Shown here piece by piece: positions 49,601-58,573 of a stretch of DNA of 64,000 bases. How positions within the stretch are numbered: position 1 is the stretch's first letter; each line of letters starts with the position of its first letter. Source of the DNA: a bacterium (GTDB lineage: Bacteria > Verrucomicrobiota > Verrucomicrobiia > Limisphaerales > RI-55); contig WGOC01000009.1 of NCBI GenBank assembly GCA_016124235.1, forward strand, positions 93,755-157,754, written 5' to 3'. A program made the position numbers and the translations under genes. The notes below the pieces were generated by a model. It saw only the letters and a list, made by a program, of their open reading frames with translations. It was not told the DNA's origin and searched no databases.

Positions 49601-50884
49601 ATGAACACCCGGACTCTGCTTGCGCTTCTTACCAGTTCCACTCTCCTGCAATTCTCCGCCCATGCCGCGAACAACTGGCCGCAATGGCGTGGACCCGCAG
49701 CCGATGGAGTGGCACCAGCCGGTCATCCGCCGCTCGAGTGGAGCGAAACCCGCAACGTAAAATGGAAGGTGCCGATTCCCGGCGAAGGGCATTCGACTCC
49801 CGTCGTCTGGGGCCAGCGAATGTTTCTTTTGACGGCTGTTCCGCAGGGTAACTCCGCTGACGGCGGCCGCAGCCAGACGCCGACCGCCGAATACAGCTTT
49901 GATCTGGTCTGTCTTGATCGCGAGACCGGCAAGGAATTGTGGCGAAGAACGTGCCGGAAGGAGATTCCGCATGAAGGCCACCATCCGACAAACAGTTACG
50001 CGTCCGGCTCACCGGTGACCGACGGCGAGCATGTGTGGGTGCATTACAGTTCCCGCGGCGTTTACTGTTTCACGGTCGAAGGCGAACCCGTCTGGCAAAA
50101 GGATTTTGGCAAAATGCAGACGCGTAATGGTTTCGGTGAAGGGACTTCGCCCGCGCTGGCCGATGGCAAGCTAGTGGTCCTTTGGGACACGGAAGGCGAA
50201 TCCTGGATCGCGGCGCTGGACGCGAAAACGGGCGAGCAAATCTGGAAGCAATCGCGCGACGAACGCACCACGTGGTCCACGCCGCTGATCGTCGAGAACC
50301 AGGGCCACAAACAGGTAGTCGTCAACGCCACGAACGCGGTACGCAGCTACGATCTCGCGACCGGCGACCTGCTCTGGCAATGCGCCGGCCAGACTGCGAA
50401 TGCGATTCCTTCCCCGGTCACTGATGGTGATTTGCTCTACGTGATGTCCGGCTTTCGCGGCAACGCCGCCTACGCGATTGATCCCGCTGGCCGCGGTGAT
50501 TTGAGTGACACTGAATTCGTGAAATGGAAGCTTACCCGCGGCACTCCCTACGTCCCTTCGCCGTTGCTCTACGACGGCACACTTTATTTTCTGCAGGGCA
50601 ACGACGGCATTTTCTCCGCCGTCAACGCCAAGACCGGCGAAGTCTATTTTCAACAGGAACGGTTGCCGGGTGTGCGCGGCGTTTACGCATCGCCGGTTGC
50701 TGCCGGTGGGCGGATTTATTTGTCGAGCCGCGAAGGCGTAACGCTGGTTTTGGAACCGGGCAAGGAAGTCAAAGTTCTCGCGACAAACAAACTGCCGGAT
50801 CCAATCGATGCGTCGCCGGTCGTCATTGGCGACGAACTATATCTCCGGACGCACACACATCTTTACTGCATCTCGGAAGGATAA
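49601..50884 (+). CDS. Secreted PQQ-like beta-propeller protein
   Basis: A 427-residue protein. A signal peptide (TRTLLALLTSSTLLQFSAHA) precedes NNWPQWRGPAADGVAPAGHP, the standard start of PVC-phylum outer-membrane PQQ-propeller proteins related to BamB. Propeller blades follow with the pattern LxAxDxxTGexxW: VCLDRETGKELWRR, AALDAKTGEQIWKQS, SYDLATGDLLWQC, SAVNAKTGEVYFQQE. No catalytic Cys pair of quinoprotein dehydrogenases is seen, so a scaffolding or binding role is more likely. It stands alone, 96 bases after the glycosyltransferase gene, and converges on the small helical protein gene. Confidence 0.9.
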   Translation: MNTRTLLALLTSSTLLQFSAHAANNWPQWRGPAADGVAPAGHPPLEWSETRNVKWKVPIPGEGHSTPVVWGQRMFLLTAVPQGNSADGGRSQTPTAEYSFDLVCLDRETGKELWRRTCRKEIPHEGHHPTNSYASGSPVTDGEHVWVHYSSRGVYCFTVEGEPVWQKDFGKMQTRNGFGEGTSPALADGKLVVLWDTEGESWIAALDAKTGEQIWKQSRDERTTWSTPLIVENQGHKQVVVNATNAVRSYDLATGDLLWQCAGQTANAIPSPVTDGDLLYVMSGFRGNAAYAIDPAGRGDLSDTEFVKWKLTRGTPYVPSPLLYDGTLYFLQGNDGIFSAVNAKTGEVYFQQERLPGVRGVYASPVAAGGRIYLSSREGVTLVLEPGKEVKVLATNKLPDPIDASPVVIGDELYLRTHTHLYCISEG

Positions 50885-50938
50885 ATTGGTACCTCCGCTG
50901 GCAAATGCACGCGTGCTCAACTATGGACTTATATCGTT

Positions 50939-51475
50939 CTACTGGTTTGGTGGACCGTCGCGGCGCCCACGTGGTGCACGATTTCCAGGACCGCCTTGTT
51001 GAGGCCGACCCGGACCACGACCACCGCGCCCCATTCCCGGAGGTGAACCAAAACCGAACATCCCGCGGCCGCTGGCCTGCCGAATCAGGATCGCGATGGC
51101 TTGCTCACTCACCTTGTGATCCGACGCCTGCATTTCGGCCATCAATTTGGATGCCTTGTTGGCCCAAACTTCACGCGCCTTGGCCAGTTCGTCATTGGCT
51201 GCCTTGATCTTTGCCTCGTTCACCGGTGTGCTAAACGCGGCCGCGACAAGATTGGAGTTTGCCTTAGTGACAGCATCGCTTTCGTCTTCCAGAGCGTCGT
51301 TGATTTTCTGGATCGCCTTCAAGTCATCCTGCGACAAGCGCGGACCAAATGGGAATCCTCCCCGACCGGGCGGCCCACCTGGGCGAGCACCCTGTTGTTG
51401 CTGGCCAAATGCCGTAACGGAGCCTGCCAGCAGCAGAGCCGCGACAGTTGATGCGAGTGAGTTCAAATATTTCAT
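50939..51475 (-). CDS. Small secreted helical protein, Gly/Arg-rich, homologous to an insert in its neighbour
   Basis: A 178-residue protein. A signal peptide (LNSLASTVAALLLAGSVTAF) is followed by a QQQQGARPGGPPGRGGFPFG linker. A helical domain (residues 46-134, SQDDLKAIQKINDALEDESD to KVSEQAIAILIRQA) comes next, then a GMGRGGRGPGRPQQGGPG tail. The domain resembles Spy/CpxP-like periplasmic helical proteins in length and charge. It aligns almost end to end with residues 104-188 of the upstream TIM-barrel protein (51511-52746). The gene is last in the minus-strand sugar-oxidation set. Function unknown; periplasmic chaperone-like activity is a guess. Confidence 0.8.
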   Translation of the reverse strand: MKYLNSLASTVAALLLAGSVTAFGQQQQGARPGGPPGRGGFPFGPRLSQDDLKAIQKINDALEDESDAVTKANSNLVAAAFSTPVNEAKIKAANDELAKAREVWANKASKLMAEMQASDHKVSEQAIAILIRQASGRGMFGFGSPPGMGRGGRGPGRPQQGGPGNRAPRGRRDGPPNQ

Positions 51476-51510
51476 GGCTCAATAGATTGTTGGCAAGATG
51501 AGTAAGTGAG

Positions 51511-52746
51511 TTAGGCGAGTGCGTCCTTGCAATACTGCAGGCATTTGGCGATTTCGGCCATAACGGTCGACCCTTCCGGAACCTGATATTCAAGCTCGAT
51601 GGTGGCGGGGAATTTGTAGTGCTCGCGCTTCATCAGTTGCAACACTTCGCGAATCGGTGTATCGCCCTGGCCCCAGGGCGTGTTCGGGCCTTCGTGCATC
51701 TTGCGGTCCTTTAGATGGATGCTCGTGATGCGATCGTAATACTTCTTGATGAACGGAATCGGGCTTTCGCTTGCGCCCGCCACATAATGGCCGATGTCAA
51801 TATTGGCACCGTTGTATTCGGACTGACTGAACGCAGTGTCCCAGGCCGTCATCCGGGCCTGCGTGTGCGCGTGGTAACCAACCATGATCTTGCGCTTCGC
51901 CGCGTATTCACCGATTCGCTTCGAAGTTGCGGCGTCGCCCGGGAGCTCCATGGTGAGCTGATTAGCGCCCAGTGCCTCCACGACGTTGAAGGCGTATTCG
52001 TATTCCGATTCGGGCGCCTCGAGACCGAGTTGCAGCTTGAACCCATAAATCGTGACGCCGGCATCATTGTAGAGTTTTCGCAGAGCCTTGAACTTGTCCA
52101 TCGACACGGTCTCCCGCCATTTCGTCAGCGCGGGATTCCCCTGCGGTCCCGGGCCGCGCCGTCTTCCCATTGGTTGGGGAACCGCCTGTTCAACGAGCGT
52201 TTCGATCTGCTCTTTGTTCAGGCGCTGATCCGAGCCCTGCAACCGCGTCATGGCTTGGGCGCGGGCATTCGCCAAATCCAACTCCGCCTCGGTCAAAGCA
52301 GACAAACGCGTCTGTATTGCATTGGAGTCGGAAAAGGCCGCCTCGGCCAAGGCCTGTCGCGCCTCCGCAACCGCTCGATTGTTGGCCGCCAGTGATTGAT
52401 TCATCGAGGCGATCGCCTTTTGCTGATCGGCGTTCAAGCCTGGAATCATTCCGCGACCGCCGAACGGACCGCCCCGGCCGGGCGCACCGGCAAATTGTTC
52501 GACGGGATCGTTCTGGAGTTCGGTGGCATTGATGCCGAGTTCGACCATGTCCTTCAACAGGTCCTCGGCGCTGCTGGGCATTCCGTGAAACGAATACGGC
52601 GCAATGACGCCAATCTGGACCCCATTGAATTTGGAATTGGGTCGCGCCGCCGGGGCCGCGAGAAGAGGAGTGCGATTGGCGAGCACCCAGGCGAGTGGAG
52701 CCGAGCCCAGTCCGAGTTTTAAAACATCCCGTCTTGCAATGCGCAT
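51511..52746 (-). CDS. Tat-exported sugar-phosphate-isomerase/epimerase-like TIM barrel with helical insert
   Basis: A 411-residue protein. The N-terminus ARRDVLKLGLGSAPLAWVLA is a twin-arginine signal. The barrel (NGVQIGVIAPYSFHG, GINATELQNDPVEQF, then VTIYGFKLQLGLEAP, YNGANIDIGHYVAGASES, ITSIHLKDRKMHEG, ATIELEYQVPEGS) belongs to the xylose-isomerase-like AP-endonuclease-2 superfamily, with metal ligands in IDIGHY, HLKD and IELEY. Between the second and third strands (about residues 86-205) the barrel is interrupted by a Gly/Arg-rich linker and a helical domain homologous to the neighbouring small protein. Likely role: isomerising or opening oxidised sugars in the periplasm. Confidence 0.9.
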   Translation of the reverse strand: MRIARRDVLKLGLGSAPLAWVLANRTPLLAAPAARPNSKFNGVQIGVIAPYSFHGMPSSAEDLLKDMVELGINATELQNDPVEQFAGAPGRGGPFGGRGMIPGLNADQQKAIASMNQSLAANNRAVAEARQALAEAAFSDSNAIQTRLSALTEAELDLANARAQAMTRLQGSDQRLNKEQIETLVEQAVPQPMGRRRGPGPQGNPALTKWRETVSMDKFKALRKLYNDAGVTIYGFKLQLGLEAPESEYEYAFNVVEALGANQLTMELPGDAATSKRIGEYAAKRKIMVGYHAHTQARMTAWDTAFSQSEYNGANIDIGHYVAGASESPIPFIKKYYDRITSIHLKDRKMHEGPNTPWGQGDTPIREVLQLMKREHYKFPATIELEYQVPEGSTVMAEIAKCLQYCKDALA

Positions 52747-52854
52747 ATTGTGTTCTTTCGTTTTGAGTTTAATTGAATGGTAGAGCTTCCTGCATTAGGT
52801 GATCTGCCGGTGCCGCCAATCACCATGCTTTTCGATTTGTTTGCGGTTGAAAAT

Positions 52855-55800
52855 TCATTGGAACATCGGATCCGTCGCGTTTCCGCGAGAAATCAAGTAC
52901 GCCACCAAATCCGCGATCTCGTCGGCCTGCAATGAGTTCAGCAAACCCTCGGGCATCATCGAAACGGTGGACGGCCCCATGGCTTCGATGTCGGACCGGT
53001 TAACGCGCGTCATTCGTCCGGGATCAAACATATCTTCAACCACGTTTATGCTCGAGCCGTTCAGGTTGCCCACCCGTCCGGTCACCGTGTCGCCATCTTT
53101 CTTAAGGATGTTGATGGCCTGATATTGGTCGCTAATCACTTTGCTGGGCTCGACGATGGATTCGAGCAAGTCGTGCACGCTGAAACGACCACCGACGCCG
53201 GTGAGTTCGGGGCCTACCGAGCCGCCATCGTTGACGAAGCGATGACAGGCCGAGCAGGCGACCGAACCAAATAGTTGCCGGCCACGATCGAAATTGCGGC
53301 CTCCCTTCAGTTTGCTTTCCACAATGGGCGCGAGTTGTTCGAGCTTCCAGTCCTTGACGAAAGCACGGGCCGCCAGGAGATCGCGGGGTGACTTGCGCTC
53401 GACACGTGCCTCAAGGATCGGCTTGAGCGTTTCCTTATCCGCTTCACTCAACAACGCCACCGCGTTCGCCTTTGCTCGCCGGAGCGAGCTGGCAAATGTG
53501 TTGCCCCCGCGATAGCTCTCGGCCTTGAGGAACCAGCGGAAGTACTGCTCGCGAAGCGGCGGAGTCCAACCTTCATTCAGCGACCGGAGATCCATCGCGT
53601 AATCGATTTGTTCCTCCTGAGTTGGCGCCGCTTCCAACGCCGCAACAACTTTCGTTGCGGCACTCGGTGCCTCCAAATAAACCAGCAGCCGAGCTAGCAA
53701 CGAATCAATTTGTGTATTCCTTGAGGGAAAGAGGGGATCGAGCCGGGTGATCAATCGTTGGCGCTCAGCATCAGTCGGGTGACCACGCCGAGTGAAGACC
53801 AATGTGTAAGCTCGTAGAAGATCGGCTCGATCAGTCTCGGGCAGATTCGACAAGCGAATGCCATCGAGTGCTTCGAGGAGGTGGGCCCGCAATTCCGTAT
53901 CCGGCGGTGGATCGGTTGCCTTGCGATGAATTTCGTCGTTGCCGCTCACGCGAGCGAGAGCGGCAAGTGCCGCGATCGCCTTGCGGGGATTCTTTTCCGC
54001 GAGAGCCCGGTCGCGCCATTGATCGACATCCTGCCATTCAAGGGCGCTGCGTGCCGCAAAGCGAATGGATCGATCGGAGTCGCCGAGATACGGCCAGACA
54101 GTGTCCACGGCTTTGGAATCCTTTCGGCCATGAAATGCCTCCAACTTATGACGCACGTCGCGTTGCGCCTGAAGCCTCGTATCCGGTTGGTCGGGCGCAG
54201 TCGACTCGCTGCCCACGTATGTCACGCGATAAAGCGCGGATTGGGCACCGCGCCCACCGACACTGAGAAGCATCGAACCGTCGTGCGGATCGATCACGAA
54301 GTCTGTGACCGGAAACGGTTGGCCGCTGATAAAGTCCTCAACTTCGCCGGTGTAGGTGGCGCCATCCGGGCTCAGGTGGACCGCACGCACTTTGCCGAAA
54401 CTCCAGTCAGAGAGGAAGAGCGCGTCCTGGTAGCGGGCGGGAAACTTCGCGCCGTAACCAAACCCAATTCCAGTCGGCGATCCGGGACCGATGTTCACCA
54501 CCGCTCCAAAGCTGTCGACGTAGTAGTCCGGCCACTTGGCGTTGCCATTGCGGAAGCCAAACTCCGCGCCGCTGATGACGTGATTCACGCGCGTCGGGCG
54601 ATACCACGGATCACCGATATCCCACTCCATGTCGGCGTCGTAAGTGAACAATTCGCCGACCCGGTTGAACGCGATGTCAAACGGGTTACGCATGCCCATC
54701 GCAATCAATTCCCAATTCTTGCCGTCGGGGCTCATGCGGGATATGTAGCCTTGTGGCGCGTAGGAATCGTCCATGAAACCGGTCGGCAAACGAGGCAGCA
54801 GTTCGTCCTCGCTCCAGTCCATGGGCGCGCGCGACGACGCCATTTCGGTCAACGAACTTTGATTCCCGATGACGACGTAGATTGCTTTTCCATCCGGCGA
54901 CAGAACAAGCGAGTGCAAACCATGTTCGCCGCTTGCCTGGACCTGTCGAAGTAGCTCCACCTTGTCCAATTGATCGTCGCCATCAGTGTCGCGGACCCGA
55001 TAAACGCCGTGCGGCCGGCTGCCTTCGTTGACGGCCACGTAGAGACTGTCAAAAGCCCAGAGCAATCCGTGGGCGCCACCAATATCGAGATTGATCTTCT
55101 CGGTTTTGACGGCTCCACCGGTCGATTCCGGCAGCGTCACGCGGTACAGCGAACCGTTCTGATCGCTGGTGTACAACCGTCCTTTGGGATCAATGCACAT
55201 CGCGACCCACGAACCTTCGGTTTCCCGCGGCACCGTATAGAGCAGGTCAATTTTGAAATCCTTGGCGATCCTGATGTTCGAACCACCGACCACATCGGGC
55301 GTGCTCAGGGACTTGATTCGGATGTCCTTGCACTCGACGGTCATCGGTTCACCGGCATGAAGCTGCAAAGCGAGAATGCCGGACGACAATCGCTTACCCT
55401 CGGTGTCGTCGACCACGCCGACGGTCTGCACGCCGTTGATGAAATGTTGCAGGCGGTTGCCCTGGGCGATGATGACGTAATCGTTCCATTCGTTGGCCTT
55501 GATCTTTGCCTGAATATCCTCCGATTTGCCGAGCGAGCCGGTCACCACTTTCTTGCCGTCCGCCGTCCAGTGAACCAGTTCACCGCGTTGGGCCATGATG
55601 CCGCGACCGCCGGCTCCGCCCACCTCATCGTAGAGAATTCCCGAATAAGTCGTGCCGGCTTCGAAGTCCGCTTGATAACCGCCGGCGACAAAGTTGCCAA
55701 GGTCCTCGCTACGGTACTGCATCCCCGAGTTGGCAAATCCCGAATCGTTGTTGGCCACGATGCGATACGAGAAGCGCAGCTCAAAATCATCCACCGTCAG

Positions 55801-56778
55801 GTCTTTATCGCCATCGCGAGCAATGAGGAACGTGTTGCCGGACGCGGGATGTTCCTTGGTGGTTCGACCCACGATCGTGCCATCGTGAACCGTCCAGAAT
55901 TCCGGATTCCCCACCCACCCGGTCAGGTCGTGGCCGTTGAACAGCTTTTTGAAACCGGGCTCAGGAACGAATACGTTGGGAGTGCGTCCCGCCACCAAGG
56001 CATCGACAATTTCCTTCGCATCCGCCGCCAGCGCCACCCGGGTGGAACCGGCGTCCGTAATCTCGATCGTCGTCGAACGCTTCTGTTGCGTTTCATTGCC
56101 AAAGAATTGCCGCGTGGCACTGACCTGAATCGCGACCCGGACGAGCATTCCATTTTGGAGGGAGAGCGTGAGTGTTCCGGTCGCATCCTGCAAAGCCGGC
56201 GGAGCGCCGCCACCGCCAGCGCCACCGCGACGTCCCCCGCGTCCGCCGCGTCGACTAATAGGAGAGCCGGCATTCAATTGGTCTTCGATGCCGGTCGCGT
56301 CGAGATCGGCCGAGATGATGTTGTCCTGCTGCCTGAAGTTCGTCGCGTTGGCCAGCACCGCTTCGATCTCCGCTGGCGGCATTTTGAAATTCCGGACCGT
56401 GTCGGCATTGAACCCACCTCCGCCAAAAGGTCCACGGCGACCGCCGGACGAACGTTCGGCCGCTTGATCAAGCGTCATCCAATTATCCTCGAGCACCACG
56501 GCAAACTGATCAGCATCACGCGCAAATTCGAAGGGCGAAGATCCGCCCGTGGAAGTCACATGGGTATAGCCGGCTTTTTCGGTCAGGCCCGTCGTCGTTG
56601 AGCTGCCGCCGAACGGACCACCTCCCTCGCTCTCGACGGTCGACTTCCAGGAGTAGCTCGATGCGTCGGCAAGTTTGTGGATCGCCGACAGCGCACTGGC
56701 GCGCAAATCAGCATCGGCCGCATTTGCCGAAGTGCCCACAATCAAGAGTCCAGTGAGTAGGAATATCTGATGGTTCAT
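52855..56778 (-). CDS. PVC-type sugar dehydrogenase: DUF1080, beta-propeller, HEAT-like helices and cytochrome c
   Basis: A 1307-residue secreted protein. A signal peptide (FLLTGLLIVGTSANA) leads into a 250-residue region rich in Gly/Arg (SRRGGRGGRRGGAGGGG). A DUF1080/3-keto-disaccharide-hydrolase-like domain follows (about 270-495; FKKLFNGHDLTGWVGN), then a soluble-quinoprotein-like propeller (about 510-890; GAHGLLWAFDSLYVAV, GMRNPFDIAFNRVGEL), HEAT-like helices, and a C-terminal haem domain with VACSACHRFVNDGG and a possible axial Met in VSMMPEG. It would oxidise a sugar and pass electrons to the haem. The gene starts 14 bases after the EF-hand/DUF1080 gene. Confidence 0.93.
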   Translation of the reverse strand: MNHQIFLLTGLLIVGTSANAADADLRASALSAIHKLADASSYSWKSTVESEGGGPFGGSSTTTGLTEKAGYTHVTSTGGSSPFEFARDADQFAVVLEDNWMTLDQAAERSSGGRRGPFGGGGFNADTVRNFKMPPAEIEAVLANATNFRQQDNIISADLDATGIEDQLNAGSPISRRGGRGGRRGGAGGGGAPPALQDATGTLTLSLQNGMLVRVAIQVSATRQFFGNETQQKRSTTIEITDAGSTRVALAADAKEIVDALVAGRTPNVFVPEPGFKKLFNGHDLTGWVGNPEFWTVHDGTIVGRTTKEHPASGNTFLIARDGDKDLTVDDFELRFSYRIVANNDSGFANSGMQYRSEDLGNFVAGGYQADFEAGTTYSGILYDEVGGAGGRGIMAQRGELVHWTADGKKVVTGSLGKSEDIQAKIKANEWNDYVIIAQGNRLQHFINGVQTVGVVDDTEGKRLSSGILALQLHAGEPMTVECKDIRIKSLSTPDVVGGSNIRIAKDFKIDLLYTVPRETEGSWVAMCIDPKGRLYTSDQNGSLYRVTLPESTGGAVKTEKINLDIGGAHGLLWAFDSLYVAVNEGSRPHGVYRVRDTDGDDQLDKVELLRQVQASGEHGLHSLVLSPDGKAIYVVIGNQSSLTEMASSRAPMDWSEDELLPRLPTGFMDDSYAPQGYISRMSPDGKNWELIAMGMRNPFDIAFNRVGELFTYDADMEWDIGDPWYRPTRVNHVISGAEFGFRNGNAKWPDYYVDSFGAVVNIGPGSPTGIGFGYGAKFPARYQDALFLSDWSFGKVRAVHLSPDGATYTGEVEDFISGQPFPVTDFVIDPHDGSMLLSVGGRGAQSALYRVTYVGSESTAPDQPDTRLQAQRDVRHKLEAFHGRKDSKAVDTVWPYLGDSDRSIRFAARSALEWQDVDQWRDRALAEKNPRKAIAALAALARVSGNDEIHRKATDPPPDTELRAHLLEALDGIRLSNLPETDRADLLRAYTLVFTRRGHPTDAERQRLITRLDPLFPSRNTQIDSLLARLLVYLEAPSAATKVVAALEAAPTQEEQIDYAMDLRSLNEGWTPPLREQYFRWFLKAESYRGGNTFASSLRRAKANAVALLSEADKETLKPILEARVERKSPRDLLAARAFVKDWKLEQLAPIVESKLKGGRNFDRGRQLFGSVACSACHRFVNDGGSVGPELTGVGGRFSVHDLLESIVEPSKVISDQYQAINILKKDGDTVTGRVGNLNGSSINVVEDMFDPGRMTRVNRSDIEAMGPSTVSMMPEGLLNSLQADEIADLVAYLISRGNATDPMFQ

Positions 56779-56793
56779 TATCGTCGCGTGGGG

Positions 56794-58113
56794 TTAGGGA
56801 AGGAGTCTGATTTTCGGGTCTTTATACTGGATTTCCATCTGCGCGCCGGCGTGTTGTTGGAAAGCGATGATGCCGTCTCTTCGCGCATGAGGATTCTCGT
56901 CGATCATGTCGCTGAAGACGTGGCCGTTGATCTTAAAGACGATGTGAGAACCGTTGGCGATGACCACGAAGTCATTCCATTCACCCACCGGTTTCACGAC
57001 GGACATGAGCGCCTGCTCGTTTTCCGCCAACGCGTCGCCCTGGCCGGCGCTCCCATCGGATGGGTAGTGGATCTTGTAACCGCGGGGAGCCATGTGCGGA
57101 CCGGGTATATTTTTTTCGCGCCGCCCCGTTTGCCCGCGCTCGTCATATATTCCGCCGGTGAACATGTTTGCCGGGTCCGTGTCGGCCTGATACCCGCCCA
57201 CGTGCTTGGTGTCGGCCTGGTCAATAACGCTCCGAAATTGAATCCCCGAATTGCCAGAGTGTGAGAGCCAGCGCACGCTGACGTGAAACTCAAAGTTGGC
57301 GTACTTTTCGGGATGGTTGACGGAATCGAGCCAGATTAAATCGGACTGGACATTGCCCCCTTCGTCGCCGGTTTCGACGCAATCGATCAGTCCATCTTTG
57401 ATCGACCAAAAGTGCGGAAGGGCATCCCATCCGGTCAGGTCGCGGCCATTAAACATGGCCACAAAGCCATCGGCGTCGGGCGACGGTAGTTTCATCGGCT
57501 GGCCCAGACCGGGTGATTCCGCGGGACGCGTGAACACTTTACCCGGGTCCAGATCGCGCGCGGGACGACCGCCGAAACGAGGACGCGGCATGACACCATT
57601 CAATCCGGCTGCGAGTGTCTCCTGATCGAGCGACCCTTTCTTATTGGAATCAAAATCGGTAGCCCACTTCTCGAACGCCTTGCGGCACTCGGCCTTGTCG
57701 ACTTTGCCGTCCTTGTCCGTGTCGACCGCAGTGAACAATCCGCCGCCGAGGAAGGCACCAAATCCTCCGCGTTGCGGAGCCTGCCCGCCGCGAGCGCCCG
57801 GTGACGCCGTCAGCAGTTCACCAAATCCCGAGCTGAACTTTTCCTGTGTGAGCCGCCCGGTGTGATCCGTGTCGAGCCGGTCAAACCACGCGTCCGCGAG
57901 CCCGCCGAGTTCTTCGCGCGTGAGTTGATGGTCGGAATTTTTGTCACCTTGTTCGATCATCTGAGCGGCCAGCAAATTACCCGGCCCAAATCCGCCACGA
58001 CCGCCTCTTCCGGGCGGGCCCCCCGGGGCCTGAGCTGACGCGATCGTCGCTCCAGCACCAAGGTACAGAGCGAACATGAGTCCGGAGGTAATGATTGGGA
58101 TTTGCGTTTTCAT
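56794..58113 (-). CDS. Secreted EF-hand/DUF1080 protein
   Basis: 439 residues from ATG 58113, where a signal peptide begins (KTQIPIITSGLMFALYLGAG); the frame is open upstream but non-coding. A GGPPGRGGRGGFGPG linker precedes EF-hand-type calcium loops: DKNSDHQLTREE, DTDHTGRLTQEK, DTDKDGKVDKAE and DSNKKGSLDQET. The C-terminal half (FVAMFNGRDLTGWDALPHFW, GNSGIQFRSVI, DGIIAFQQHAGAQMEIQYKD) is DUF1080, a laminin-G-like fold with 3-keto-glycoside hydrolase members. It is the first gene of the minus-strand set and probably acts in the periplasm with the dehydrogenase. Confidence 0.92.
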   Translation of the reverse strand: MKTQIPIITSGLMFALYLGAGATIASAQAPGGPPGRGGRGGFGPGNLLAAQMIEQGDKNSDHQLTREELGGLADAWFDRLDTDHTGRLTQEKFSSGFGELLTASPGARGGQAPQRGGFGAFLGGGLFTAVDTDKDGKVDKAECRKAFEKWATDFDSNKKGSLDQETLAAGLNGVMPRPRFGGRPARDLDPGKVFTRPAESPGLGQPMKLPSPDADGFVAMFNGRDLTGWDALPHFWSIKDGLIDCVETGDEGGNVQSDLIWLDSVNHPEKYANFEFHVSVRWLSHSGNSGIQFRSVIDQADTKHVGGYQADTDPANMFTGGIYDERGQTGRREKNIPGPHMAPRGYKIHYPSDGSAGQGDALAENEQALMSVVKPVGEWNDFVVIANGSHIVFKINGHVFSDMIDENPHARRDGIIAFQQHAGAQMEIQYKDPKIRLLP

Positions 58114-58573
58114 ATCAGTTTGGGAATTGAGCTCGTGAACGGCACTCGAAGGTTGTGCACCCGGCACCGTTCCAGGCCGCGATGAGAAAAAGTCGGTACA
58201 CGAAGATGCGCGGATTCTGGCGATCCGGCGTCGAAGTCCCCCGTCAAGCCCGCAGGGCGGGCACATCGCGGGTGCCAAAGGTCCGCCCTGCCTAAGCCGG
58301 CCCCAATCCCCAAAAAGGGGCAAAAATGGATTCCATGGTAAGATCGATCCATAAAGCGCCGAGACTTCGAATTAGGGGCTTAAGTGGAAATGCGCGATAC
58401 GACTCTGGAGTCCGCACGATTTATTTTCTTTTGAGCTGCTTGATCGTGCCGATTTAGGCCCGGGAAACGCAACTGGCCTGAGTGACCGCAGTTGGCGCGT
58501 TTCAGCGGATTTCACCAATTCAGTTGGTGCAACGAAGCTTCCCAATTCGCGGTACCACCGTCAGGCTTTCGCC
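58114..58573. other. Divergent intergenic region with a long repeat hairpin
   Basis: The 460 bases between the EF-hand gene (minus) and the GH5-like gene (plus) contain no ORF I support. They hold GCCCGC-AGG-GCGGGC (58248-58262) nested with a larger hairpin (58252-58291), a short CCCC/GGGG hairpin near 58308-58320, and presumably both promoters, which I cannot pinpoint. Confidence 0.6.
58248..58291. repeat. Repeat hairpin related to the element at 4149-4162
   Basis: GCAGGGCGG (58252-58260) pairs with CCGCCCTGC (58283-58291), and GGCAC with GTGCC inside it, giving a long imperfect hairpin. AGGTCCGCCCTGCC at 58279-58292 differs by one base from 4149-4162. The two sites are 54 kb apart, which argues for a dispersed repeat family. 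Confidence 0.6.

Noticed and set aside
54970..56601. 543-codon plus-strand open frame opposite the dehydrogenase
   Set aside because: Antisense to a well-conserved multidomain protein; the composition is that of a shadow frame and there is no signal or motif.
58114..58323. N-terminal extension of the EF-hand protein
   Set aside because: The extra 70 residues precede a normal signal peptide and overlap a repeat hairpin, so they are not coding.
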